Below, one piece after another: positions 17,243-27,240 of a DNA stretch of 64,000 nucleotides. The notes under the pieces were generated by a model. That model was given only the letters and a program-made list of their open reading frames with translations, had not been told where the DNA came from and did no database searches. The stretch is taken from assembly GCA_965240325.2 (NCBI GenBank), contig OZ251254.1, forward strand, positions 558,001-622,000, read 5' to 3'. Numbering within the stretch: position 1 is the first letter of the stretch; each line of letters begins with the position of its first letter. A program made the translations under genes and the position numbers. This DNA comes from Rebecca billardiae RCC1528 (taxonomy: Eukaryota > Haptophyta).

Positions 17243-18566
17243 CTAGCGGCCGGCGCGCGCGCGCAGGCAGGGCGAGAGGCGCTGGCGCGGCGCGAGCCGG
17301 CGCGTGCGCGCGAGCGGGCGCACCTGCTTGAGGTACTCGCCCTGCGCCATGCGCTCGACGACGGGCCGCTGGTCGCTCGTGCCGGCAGAGCGAGAGCGCG
17401 CGCCACTGCTGGCCCCGGCCTGCCGGCTGCGCAGCCTCGCACCGAGACCGACCGAGCGGAGCTCGGGGCGGTGGAACGAGGCGAGCGGCGCGTCGCGCCT
17501 GCCGCCGCGCGTGCGCGCCTGCTCCACCGCGCCGCCGTGCTCGCCCGCCGCCTCCTCCGCCGCGTCGGCCTCGAAGACGGCGGCTGCCAGCGGCAGGCTG
17601 AGCCGCGCGCCGGCTCACTCACACTGTGAGTCACACCCGCGGTCGCCTCGACAGCCAACTATCCACAGCTGCTCGAGCTGCTGGAGGGCGCCGCGACGAT
17701 GGCGGCGCGGGCGCCCAGCGCGTCCGTTGCCGCGTCGCTCAGCTCGTCGAGCTCGGCGCCGCACTTCGCCAGCTTGGCGCCTAGCGCCTCCGCGTGTCAC
17801 GTGCTCGTGCACGTCAGCCTGCTGATACGCCGCCGCCCATCGGCACTTCTGGCATCTGCGCGCGCAGCTGCTGCAGCTCGACGGCGGAGTCGTCGCGGCT
17901 GGCGGCGAGGGTGCGCACCGCGTCGATTGCCGAGGCCTGCAGCCCGGTGATCGCCGCGTCGACGCGCGCGGCGATTTCCCCACGCAGCCTCCTCGCGCCA
18001 CGTGGCCGCCGCTCGCGTGGCAGGCAGCTGGGCGCCGCTGCGCGACCCGGAACCGGCGCGCGTTTCACTGATGCTCCTGCTCGTCCTCACGCTGCTGCAC
18101 CTCCGCGCCGCCGTCGACCGAGTTGAGGAGGAGCTCGCGCTCGGCGTCGAGGCGCGAGCTCGCGTGCTCGAGCTCGCCCTTCAGCCGCGCGAGCTCCGGG
18201 CGCATCCGGCTCATCAGCTCTGCCGCGCTGCCCGCTCGCTCGCAGCGGCGCGCTCTGCTCCGGGCCGCCGTCGACTGAGTTGAGGAGGAGCTCGGGCTCG
18301 GCGTCGAGGCGCGAGCTCGCGTGCTCGAGCTCGCCCTTCAGCCGCGCGAGCTCCGGGCGCATCCGGCTCATCAGCTCTGCCGCGCCGCTCGCTCGGCGGC
18401 GGCGGGCGGCGCGCTCTGCTCCGGTCGGCGAGCGACGAGCTCGCGTGCTCCGGACTCGGCTCGCCCTTGCGCGCTGCTCCTCGAGTGACGAACGCGCCCG
18501 CGGGCAGGTTGTTGCCCGTCGCCCCCGCCGCGATCTCGCCGCCCCCGCCGCGATCTCGTCGCGCAT
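17243..18566 (-). pseudogene. Possible decayed coiled-coil protein locus
   Basis: No family was recognised. On the minus strand several adjacent pieces look protein-coding: MRDEIAAG from an ATG at 18566, heptad-like segments ELMSRMRPELARLKGELEHA, EIAARVDAAITGLQASAIDA, LGAKLAKCGAELDELSD, and a final Arg-rich piece ending at 17243 (MAQGEYLKQVRPLA). The pieces sit in different frames, and the repeated segment has a period of 157 bases, which is not a multiple of three, so the frame breaks between units. It may be a multi-exon coiled-coil gene whose introns I could not place, or a pseudogene. I favour decay. Confidence 0.35.
18122..18435. repeat. 157-bp tandem repeat, about two copies
   Basis: The unit beginning gttgaggaggagctcg at 18122 recurs at 18279 with few changes; a partial third unit follows. 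On the minus strand it encodes an amphipathic helix, but the period shifts the frame. Confidence 0.8.
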
Positions 18567-18656
18567 GTGTCCGTGGCGCGCGCCTGCGAGGTGACAGGCG
18601 GGCCGCGAGCTCAGCCTCGGGGAGAGCGGAGCGAGGAGAGGGCGAGACGCGCGGCC

Positions 18657-18802
18657 TGCGAGGCGACAGGCGCGCTCGGGGAGAGCATTTTACCATTCAC
18701 ATTTACAAGCAGTGATCAAGTTTCCCGTGCGCCTGCGAGGCGACAGGCGCGCTCGGGGAGAGCATTTTACTATTCACATTTACAAGTGATCAAGTTTCCC
18801 GA
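18657..18802. repeat. 74-bp tandem repeat, two copies
   Basis: Two adjacent units, each with gcgaggcgacaggcgcgctc, a central gagcatttta, and ending gatcaagtttcccg, differ by only a few bases and a short indel. Confidence 0.85.
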
Positions 18803-19129
18803 GCCCTTGCCTTGCCGTTTTTATCGGTTGGCGGTTGGCGGCAATCTCATACTTAAAATCGCGCTCGTAACGAACCGTTACACTAATGTCACGTCCAGCT
18901 GACGTCCAGATCGCACTTTACTTAAGGGAATCAGCTGGACGCGCTTATTTTCGGCCTAATAGACCTCTCTATGCGATCTCAAAAACTCGAAACTCGGTCT
19001 CCGCCAGCCCTAAAAATCGCCCCCCGTCCCTTTTTTCTTGATCAAAGATCTTTTTGAAACGTGGTTCGGGCCCGCTGGTGCGGGCTCCACGCTGCGCGCT
19101 CCGCCCTGCACCGCGGGCCATAACTACGA
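18803..19129. other. Lower-GC spacer
   Basis: No gene seen. The sequence has clearly lower GC than its neighbours and contains the short repeat cggttggcggttggcggc and an inverted pair around tcagctggac/gtccagctga (about 18893-18941). Confidence 0.4.
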
Positions 19130-21270
19130 CCATATATATAAACTCAGCCCTGGCGGGCGGGGGGGTCGGCGGGCCGTGCCAGTGCTGTCGCAATATTTCC
19201 CCAGCGGGTTCGCGCCTTTTATTTATAGCGGTTTGACGGGCAGGATGACTACGAATAACAATGCGACATCATACCGAGATGATTGTGAGCTACCCGACTC
19301 ACTGACGAATAATCACGCGACAGATGACTCTGGTGCGAGCTCAGCGACAGTGTGATTGCGCGTGTATTCCTGCACCCACTGTGATGCTACTCGTCATCGT
19401 GCCGAGCCTTGGCGACTGCGCGCACGCACTGCCAACTGATTGGCGTGCGACGGCGGCGTGCCCGTGTGCGCCTGACGGTGACGGTTTGTCCTTGGAGCTA
19501 AACACGAAAACAGTTCAAGTTGTGGCGGCCGGAGTGTGATGTTCAGTGCATCCTACCGATTTCTGTCTCTCTGTCTCTTGCGCGTCGGCGAGCAGCAGCT
19601 GCACGTTCGAAACGAAGCCGATCATGTCGCCTCCGCCCAGGGGCTCGCGGTACTCGATGATCTCGCGCCGCAAGTCGACGACCCCCTGCGCCCAGTGGTT
19701 GCCGTCCTGGTTGATGATGAAGGAGAGCACGTCGTACTCGTTCAGGTCGAAGAGCGCAAAGATGTCGGCCACCTTCTCCCACGCGTACACGCCCGCGCCC
19801 ATGAGCAAGGTCCACACCCACGAGGGAACGTGCAGCACGCGGGGCGGGACGGGCAGCCCGTGGCTTCGCGCGAGCTCGCGTACGCGCTGCATGTGCCGCA
19901 TCTCGACCGCGATGACGTAGTCGAGCGCCTCGCCGCCGACGAATCCGCCAGAGGAGATCGTGAGCATCTCCTCGTGTCGCCAGCTGAGATCGTGTGTCGC
20001 CAGGATGCCAATGTCCGCTCCGGGCACGATGGGCTCGGCGAAGGTCGCGTCGGCGTCGTGCACGGCCGCCACGCTGCGCAACAGCGCGTCCAGGTCCAAG
20101 CGCTCGTCGGCGCTCGCCGCTCCGCGCGACAGGTCCGGCACTCGCACGTGCGGCGGTATCAGGAGCTGTTGGCGGTGTACGCGCGCGCAGTGCGAGAGCG
20201 TGTGCCACTCGCGATCGACGGTGGGCACGCGCTGCTCGAGCAGGCACACGAAGCGCAGCGCATGTGCCACTGGCTTCACGACGTCGGCCTCGTCCCGCAG
20301 CGCCCGTGCCATGGGCAAGGATGGTGCGGCGATCTTGCACGCGCGACGTTTCAGCTCGTCGCGAATGCGCCCCTGGGATCGGTGATAGCGCGCTGTCGCC
20401 TCAGTCGCCGACTCGCGAAGACGCGGTTCCTGCCACGGCGGCAGACCCGGCAGGTGCGTGCGGTGCGCGTCGTACGCCGCTTCGCGCTGCCCCTCCGTCG
20501 CATTGGCCACCGTCGACGCCATGCAGGCCGGACGTGGGTCCTCGAGCGCCAAGCGATCCTTGGCCGCGAGCTCGCGAGCGTGAAAGATGAAAGATGATCG
20601 CTCGCTCTGGAACACCACCGACCGTAGCAAACGGATTTGCATGCGCCCGACCTTGCCAACCGGGTCACGCGACGACAGTCCGGTGTGTGCATTCCGGTTA
20701 TGGTGTTCAGAAGGCCGCGCCAAAGCTTGCGTCGCGTGCGATGGCGCTTCCCGCCCGCGAGACGCCTCGTGATGAATGCGTTTCCGCACCGAGCCCGACG
20801 CGCGACGGTGGATCGTGCGAGGTGGTTGTCTTGCGCAGCGCATGATGCTATGGCCCGTGCGAGCGCTCGACGTGCACGTCGGGCGAGGATCGCCCCAGGT
20901 CGCACGATCGTGTCGACGCGCCGAGCGTACCGCTCCAACGCGTCGATTTAGCCCCCGTTCGACCTGCACGCGAGACGACGAGGGCAGCAATCGCGAATCG
21001 GGCGAAAACACCGTTCGGGAATCCCCTCACGATGTCCGCGCTAGCGTTGGATTTGGCGCGCGCCGCCCACGCGCTCCGCGCCAGGCCGCAGATGGTTTTC
21101 GGCCGAGCGTCCCCAGTGGGAGCTGCGAGGGCGCCCGGTAGTGAGCGAAGCGACCTGGCAGTGAGCGAGGCGATTTTCTTTTCTCTGCGAGGCGATTTTC
21201 TTTTTTCTTTTTCTTTTTCTTATCTTTTTCCCGGGCACTACAAGGGGCGGACCTACGGCCCGCCATATAT
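19130..21270 (-). mobile_element. Ulp1-protease repeat element, copy A
   Basis: Both edges recur around 53,240-54,780. The left edge shares ctggcgggcgggggggtcgg and ggcgggccgtgccagtgctg; the right edge shares cccgggcactacaaggggcg next to a pyrimidine-rich tract and a TA-rich border. The element contains one long minus-strand frame with a C48-like protease region. A short inverted pair GGCGGGCCGT/ACGGCCCGCC lies near both ends but not at the outermost conserved base, so the transposon class is not fixed. Ulp1-like proteases are carried by several eukaryotic DNA transposon groups. Confidence 0.65.
19515..20843 (-). CDS. C48 (Ulp1/SENP-like) cysteine protease-like protein of a repeat element
   Basis: 442 residues from the ATG at 20843; the frame is open further upstream but without ATG. 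The C-terminal part reads WVWTLLMGAGVYAWEKVADIF, then NEYDVLSFIINQDGNHWAQGVVDL, which matches the Ulp1 family around the catalytic histidine (HWAQGVVDLRREIIEYREP, with the usual following Tyr-Asp replaced by Tyr-Arg). The frame ends soon after ADAQETERQKSVG, before any typical Q...DCG region with the catalytic cysteine. The protease is therefore either truncated or continues in a further exon not found. In cells Ulp1 proteases cleave SUMO or related tags; in transposons their role is unclear. A degenerate copy lies at about 53,440-54,310. Confidence 0.6.
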   Translation of the reverse strand: MRCARQPPRTIHRRASGSVRKRIHHEASRGREAPSHATQALARPSEHHNRNAHTGLSSRDPVGKVGRMQIRLLRSVVFQSERSSFIFHARELAAKDRLALEDPRPACMASTVANATEGQREAAYDAHRTHLPGLPPWQEPRLRESATEATARYHRSQGRIRDELKRRACKIAAPSLPMARALRDEADVVKPVAHALRFVCLLEQRVPTVDREWHTLSHCARVHRQQLLIPPHVRVPDLSRGAASADERLDLDALLRSVAAVHDADATFAEPIVPGADIGILATHDLSWRHEEMLTISSGGFVGGEALDYVIAVEMRHMQRVRELARSHGLPVPPRVLHVPSWVWTLLMGAGVYAWEKVADIFALFDLNEYDVLSFIINQDGNHWAQGVVDLRREIIEYREPLGGGDMIGFVSNVQLLLADAQETERQKSVGCTEHHTPAATT

Positions 21271-21282
21271 AGCTTATACCGT

Positions 21283-21335
21283 ATAGAGAGAGAGAGAGAG
21301 AGAGAGAGATCGAGAGAGAGAGAGAGCGAGCTAGA
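21283..21335. repeat. GA-rich microsatellite
   Basis: Mostly (GA)n with a few interruptions, just outside the Ulp1 element. Confidence 0.9.
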
Positions 21336-21721
21336 GAGAATGTCCCCGCAGGGACAGCCAGGGTGTGCCGCGCACGAATCAGTGATTATAACAGTTCACC
21401 TGGAATAAGCCGCTCTGCCCGCGCTTGCAGTCAGCAGCAGCGGCCACGGCGCGCGACTAGCTACGCGATTGTCACCGAGTTTAGCCGTGATGAGATGATA
21501 TCGGCTACGGACTCGGCGGACTCCGGGCCCGGCCCGACTCTCGCTGTCCGTCGGCGGGCCGCCGCCGGCCGCGCCAGCTCACCGGGGGCAAGTCCGACTA
21601 TGCCGCCCGGCTGACGACGCCGCGCCGCGGCCAGCCTGCGGCAGTCGTATATCTTATCGCGGCATGTCCGTGGGCGTATGCCTGGCGGGGGCGTAGCACT
21701 AGTGACGGACTCAATGCACTG

Positions 21722-22350
21722 CGGATATCCCACTGCGCTGTCCTGTGCCATAGGACTGGGTCCTATGCCACAGGACAGCCCCGGACCGAGCCGGCCAGCC
21801 GACGGCGACTCAACTAGACTGACTGATTTTCTCTTATTTTGCCGACGAATGATGGTACGACTGCACCTAGAGGTCGGTAGCAGTGTCGCCACCATCCGCC
21901 AGAGCGAGCTTGTTGTGATTTTCGACCACCACCGCATGTTTTGAGCTCCACGGATGGAGGTCGTTGCCGCCTTGCATGAGTGCCGTGTGCCAATTGTGCG
22001 GCGCGGGCCGTCACCCTTAGTAGGACGCCCGGGTTCGGCCCACAAGCCACAAGTACAGCCGAGCGCGCGCGCGCGCGCGTACGCGCGCGCGCGCCCGATC
22101 GCTGCGGTAGCAGTGGCGGCAGGCGGAGACGGTGTGTGTCAGTAGCCGGCTGAGTTGTGTGTGTATATATATATACGATATAGCGGCACTACAGCGCCGG
22201 ATTACGCGGATCGTCGATTGACCCGGTAGGCGCGCAGAATCTGAACCGGTGCCAGGGGCGCTAGCGGACCGGGCCTCTCGGGTGATCCGCCTTCACGGTC
22301 TGCTATGGCATAGGACTGAGTCCTATCTGTTGCAGGGGGATATCCGACTG
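21722..22350. mobile_element. Inverted-repeat (MITE-like) element
   Basis: The left end (ggatatccc then ggactgggtcctatgcca) recurs as a reverse complement at the right end (22305-22348: ggatatcccc then ggactcagtcctatgcca), giving imperfect terminal inverted repeats of about 45-50 bases roughly 630 bases apart. The left arm itself contains a near-perfect 19-bp hairpin with a TGG loop (21738-21778). No transposase frame is present. No target duplication was identified. Confidence 0.5.
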
Positions 22351-22455
22351 GGCTGCCCGGCGCCGCGTGCTGCTGATGAGCATGGCGTGACATCCAGAGG
22401 CCGCTCGGCTTGAAAAGTGATGATGACGACCGCAGGCCCGAGGCCGGCTTTGAAT

Positions 22456-25024
22456 TCACACAGCAGGCTGGCGAGAGTCGTCGGCAATCGTGCTGGCCAT
22501 GCCATCGTGATGAACGGCAGTGTCCTTGGAAATGCCAATGGCCAGCGCGGTAGCAGGCAGGCGGCGGCGGCGAGCAGCGACCAGGACGAGCGCGAGGACG
22601 AGCGCGGCGCCCAGTGCGCCGGCGACGAGCAGTGCCGGCGTACCCAGGGCGGCCTCGTCATCTGACGCCAGCGCGAGGAAGCGGGAAGAGGGATTGGATG
22701 CGTGCACGCCGGCCGGGCAGTCGCTCAGGAGGTGGCAAAGCACCCGCTTGGTGACGGAGGGCAGAGTGGCTGCCAGCTGCGCGCGCAGTCAGCCGCGTGG
22801 GCAGCGCGGCAGGCAGACGCAGCGATGGGGTGGGCGGCGGCTGAGCGCGCACGCGCGGAGCGGCTGCCGGCGGCCCGCCGTCGACCCGGCTCGTTGGGCA
22901 GGCGCAAGCACGAGCGCGTGCTTGAAGGGCGCAGGCATGGCCCTGGGTAGGTATCCAGCGCCAGCGGTGCGCATGCGGCATGGGCGCGCTCACACGGCAA
23001 TGTGCGCACACCATGAAGAAGCACACGGGGCCGCACGCAGCTGCCGGCGGTGGCGATGGCGGCGGTGGCGGTGGAGGCGGCGATGGCGGTGGCGATGGCG
23101 GCGGCGGCGGTGGCGAAGCCGGCGGCGGCGGCGATGGCGGCGGCGATGGCGGTGGTGGCGGTGGAGGCGGCGATGGCGGTGGCGATGGCGGCGGCGGCGG
23201 TGGCGAAGCCGGCGGCGGCGGCGATGGCGGCGGCGATGGCGGTGGTGGCGGTGGAGGCGGCGATGGCGGTGGCGATGGCGGCGGTGGCGCTGGCGGTGAT
23301 GGTGGTGATGGCGGTGGTGGCGATGGCGGCAATGGCGGCGGCGGTGGTTGTGGGGACGGCGGGGGCGATGGCGGCGGTGATGGCGGCGGCGGCGGTGGCG
23401 GGGCTGGCGGCGGTGGCGACGGTGGCGGAGCTGGCGGCGGCGGTGGCGACGGTGGCGGAGCCGGCCCAAATATGACGGCGTCGTCATTGTCCGCGTCGAC
23501 GTAGTCACCGATGTCGGCGAAGATCTTGTCGTATTGGCCGTCGGCCGCGTAGATCTTGTCGTACTCACCATCGGCCGCGTTCACCGTGGTGTACCCTGAC
23601 CAGATTGACCCTTCGACGTGCTCCTCGCCAGTTGCAAAGAACTTGTCGTAGCCGGCGCCCCCTGCGCGCGGGATAGGGCAGGCGCAGGCGCGGGTGGGTG
23701 CGCGCACCGGAACTTAGAGCGATAGCAGCACGCAGCGCGCATGCATGAGCGCGGCGCATCCATCAATCACGGCAGCATCGTCCGCTTCTTCACCACCAGC
23801 GCATGCAGGCGTGCGCGTACCTGTAAGGAAGTTAATGGAATACTCGGCCACGCCGTTCACAGTCAATACGTCGTCCCCGTTTCCGCCTGTGCAGGGCGTG
23901 GGACGTGCAGATGGCAGGCGAAGGCTCGGATGAGCAAGCAGCAGCAGCATCCGTGTTCGGCGCTGCCCCGGGCTCGACGCCGACGGACTGCATGAGCCAG
24001 GCACTGGGCAGGCCGATCGGCCGATCGAGGCCGCGGGCGCGCGCTCGCACCGTCGAAGTAGTTTCTCACTAGACCATTACCCACTGGGCCCGCCTCAAGC
24101 GCCGCAAGGTAGTCGGCGCCATCCTGCCCGTAGAACCTGTTGAGGGCACCACCTGCGGTAGCACCAGATCCGCCGACACCTGCATAAAATTTGTCGTCAC
24201 CTGCAGCGCCCTGCAAGCACGCGTGTGTGTGTGCCGTCACTCGTCAGCCGTGCGCGCGGCGCCTCGCGCGAGGGAGACGGCAACCGCAGAGAATCGGCCG
24301 TGTGCGAAGCCAGGGAACGCCGGGACGGGCGTGAATTGATGGCAAGCGGGTGCGTGTTTCTTCTGGCGGGAAGGGACACAGCTGTCAGCCAGTCCGAGTG
24401 GACAGCAGCCGGCATCCCGCGTGGACGGTGTGGCGCCCCATGCATGGCATGGCATGGGTCGGCCGCGCGCGCCAGCCTCCGGCCGCGCGCAGAGAGGTAC
24501 AGACAGCGCCGCACGGAGTGGCTGTGTCTCACGCACATGGAATATGTTCGTGGCTTGACCACCGGGAAATGAGCCGAACGACGAGTCTCCGCCGTTGCCT
24601 CCGTAGAAGACGTCGTCGCCAGATGTCCCGGTGTAAGTGTTCGTGGAAGAATCCCCACGCTTGCCGCTGGTGGCGTCCGTGCCGTCCTTGCCCGAGTAAA
24701 TGAGAAGTGCACGGCCGCGGCTGCGCAGCGCATGCAAGGCGGGAACCCGCGGGCGTAGCACCACCGGGGGGCTCATGCTGAGTGAAGCGGGCCCGCGTGG
24801 CGTGAGCTGGCCGCGTAGCGTGCGCCTGCTGCGCATCGCAGGGCAACGGCTCGGCGCAGCGCGTACTCGTGGTACCACGTGCTCAATGCAGTCACTCCCG
24901 TAAGGCTTGTCGGGCGGGGATGCCCCGCATGGCCTGGAGATGTCGCGGCGCGCTCGGCGATCGCGAGCGGCAGCATGCCACTCGCGAGGAGGAAGAGCGC
25001 GTGCCGCACGGCGCCGAGCCGCAT
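22456..25024 (-). CDS. Predicted type I surface protein with RTX-like repeats and poly-Pro stalk
   Basis: Six exons give about 481 residues: 25024-24896, 24686-24537, 24210-24051, 23886-23821, 23661-23012, 22746-22456. Phases agree at all junctions, though the first and last introns use less certain sites (including AAG acceptors). Exon 1 encodes a signal peptide (MRLGAVRHALFLLASGMLPL AIA). The next exons encode short acidic Gly repeats TGTSGDDVFYGGNGGD, GAAGDDKFYAG and GGNGDDVLTVNG, like the calcium-binding nonapeptides of RTX proteins, then YDKIYAADG-type repeats. A stalk of over 150 residues of Pro/Ser repeats follows, as in algal hydroxyproline-rich wall proteins. The last exon has a transmembrane helix (ALLVAGALGAALVLALVLVA) stopped by ARRRR and a short cytosolic tail. 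Probable role: calcium-dependent surface or wall attachment. This is not a toxin call; the transport and pore-forming parts of bacterial RTX toxins are absent. Confidence 0.65.
23071..23340. repeat. 90-bp coding tandem repeat, three copies
   Basis: The unit beginning gtggaggcggcgatggcg recurs at 23071, 23161 and 23251. It encodes the Pro/Ser stalk on the minus strand and keeps the frame because 90 is a multiple of three. Confidence 0.9.
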
Positions 25025-25664
25025 GGTGGCTTTCGGCCTCGGGAGGCTGACGAGGCTCGGAGCTCAGAGCTACTCGCGATCATCATTTCAGGTCCTGATG
25101 GCTGATTCGTTCCGGCGGCAGGTGCCCGTTCGTCGACAATCGGGCGGTTTGTTGGGTACCGGAAACCGGCGTAAGCGCGACCAAGTTTTCCCCCATCCGG
25201 ACGAGCCCATCAATATGGTAGCAGGAGCCCGTAACGGCCTGCGCTCGCTGCGCTCGCGTGGCACTATCATAATACATGACTATGATCTTAATTAGCCTGC
25301 CCGTAACGAACGGCCTATTCTGCTGCGCTGATCAGAAATTCGATCTGAAGATCGCATATCCAAGGGCGGTTGGCATATCATTTTCGGGCGTCGGCCTGTT
25401 TTCATTGATGACTATACCGCGTATGACATACTACTTGCTCATTCTATATGATTTAACGACACAGGTAGGACGACGCGGGATAGTGATTCGTCGGCGGCAG
25501 TGCCCGATCGTCGACACGAAGTCGGCGCTGGTGGCGGAGCATAGCCTGCACCGCGATCGTAAAGCTTGAGCGCGGCCTTGAGGCGGTTTGATCGAGCTGC
25601 TGAAGCCGCGATCCACCTGCGCTGCGCGGCTTGCATGGACCTGCTGTGCCCAGAGTAAGTAAGG
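25025..25664. other. Spacer before the second VWA/AAA+ copy
   Basis: No gene recognised. It contains a dispersed repeat at 25433-25525 and, at 25654, the donor-like GTAAGTAAG immediately left of the duplication breakpoint, preceded by a short frame starting with ATG at 25635. Confidence 0.4.
25433..25525 (+). repeat. Dispersed repeat, copy 1
   Basis: The segments cattctatatgatttaacga and gattcgtcggcggcagtgcc, in that order, recur on the opposite strand at 59251-59372 with small indels. Confidence 0.75.
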
Positions 25665-27202
25665 GCCGACGGCGGCGAGCCGGGGCGCGCGGGCGCGGAC
25701 GGCAGCGTGTGGCGGCGCAGCGGCTGGACCGAGCTCGCTGCGACGCGGCGCCGGCTGGAGCGGCTGCCGAGGCTGAGCAGGTTCATGGCGGACGTGGGCC
25801 GCCGCGCCGCGCTGAGCGGCCGCCGCCGCGCGCGCCTCCCGCTCCAGCGCCCCGCCTCGCCGCCCAGCCCGCCGGCGGTCGCGCTCGCGACTCGCGCCCC
25901 GCCCGCGGACGCGGCCGGCGTCGAGTCGGGCGACGACGTGGCACGCGCGCTGCCGGCGGAGCGCGCGCTGCTGCGCGCGGGCGTGGGCGGGCGTCGGCTC
26001 TTCCGCGCGCGGCTCGCCGAGCGCCGGCTGCTCTCCTACGCGCTGCACGGCTACACCGCCACGCCCGCGCGCCCGCCGCGCGGCCGCGAGGCGCGGCGCG
26101 AGCGCGTGCCTCTGTCAGACCAAGGCGGACCGTTACTCATCTTACTCGACACGTCCGGCTCGATGCGCGGCGAGCGCGAGGCGCTGGCGAAGGGCGTGGT
26201 GCTCGCGGCGGCGCGGGTGGCGGCGCGCGAGGGCCGCGAGTGCCGCGTCATCTCCTTCGGCGGGTACAACGACGGCGCGCACGTCTCGGCGCCGCTGCTG
26301 CTCGACGAGGGGCGGCGCGGCGTAACCGCCGGTGTAACGGCCGGCGTCACGGCCGGTGGAACCGCCGGCAGAACGCCCGGCGGCGGCGGAGCGGCCGCGC
26401 CCGCGCCCTCCAAGGCGGGCCTGCACGCGCTGCTCGACTTCCTCTCGCACTCCTTCGACGGCGGCACCGACGCCGCGCCCGCGCTCACCAAGGCCGTGGA
26501 GTTGATCGAGCAAGCGGCCGAGCTCGGCGCCGCCGGCGCGGGCGGCGGGGCGAGCGGGGCGGCGCGGCAGGTGCGCTGGGGTGTGCCCAGCGCGGCGGGC
26601 CCGCCCCCGGGCGCGGCGCCGCGCGCGCCCGCGCGCCCGCCCGTGTCGGCGTACGGCGCCAGCCCCGCCGACACCGCCGCCGCCGCCGCGCTCGCCGCGG
26701 CCGACCTCGTGCTCGTCACAGATGGCGAGCTGCCCTCGCCGCCCGCGCCCGCGGAGGTGATGAAGCGGCTCGCGCGGCTGCGCGCGCGGCTGGGCACGCG
26801 CGTGCACTGCCTGCTCACGACGAGCGCGCGCGGCGCCGACTCGGTCCGAGGCCGCATGCAGGAGCTCGCCGGGGACGGCGCCGACGGCGGCGGCGTCCAC
26901 TCCTTCCTGTGCGCGGAGCTCGACCCGAGCGCGGCCGCGGCGGCGGCGCCGCCGCCGCCGCACGCGGGCGCGGCGGGTGGCGGCGCGCGCGCGCGCGCCG
27001 GGCCGCCGCCGCGCGCGCCGCCGCCGCGCAGCCGCATCGCGTGGCGCGCGCGCGGCGGCGCGGCGGCCGCGGCGCCGTGCGCCGCGGCGCGCGCGCGCGC
27101 GCGCTCGTGCGGCCGAATCGTCGCCGCCGCGCCGGCGGCGCACGGCCGCCGCCCTCGCTGGCGGCACGCCGCGGCGGCGTCGGCCGCGCGCACCATCATC
27201 GG

Positions 27203-27240
<38 letters not shown>

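Noticed and set aside
18122-18435. CRISPR-like array
   Set aside because: Adjacent long tandem units with no regular short spacers, in a eukaryotic context.
19130-21270. CACTA transposon, because of CACTACAA at the right edge
   Set aside because: CACTA elements start with CACTA and end with TAGTG; here the motif has the wrong orientation and the left edge lacks it.
22520-23504. Plus-strand glycine-rich frames ([11 protein letters not shown])
   Set aside because: Antisense of the Pro/Ser stalk. The minus strand has signal peptide, RTX-like repeats, transmembrane helix and consistent splice phases.
24196-24240. Possible RTX toxin
   Set aside because: Only short RTX-like repeats are present, on a protein with a eukaryotic stalk and membrane anchor; no pore-forming or secretion-signal region.
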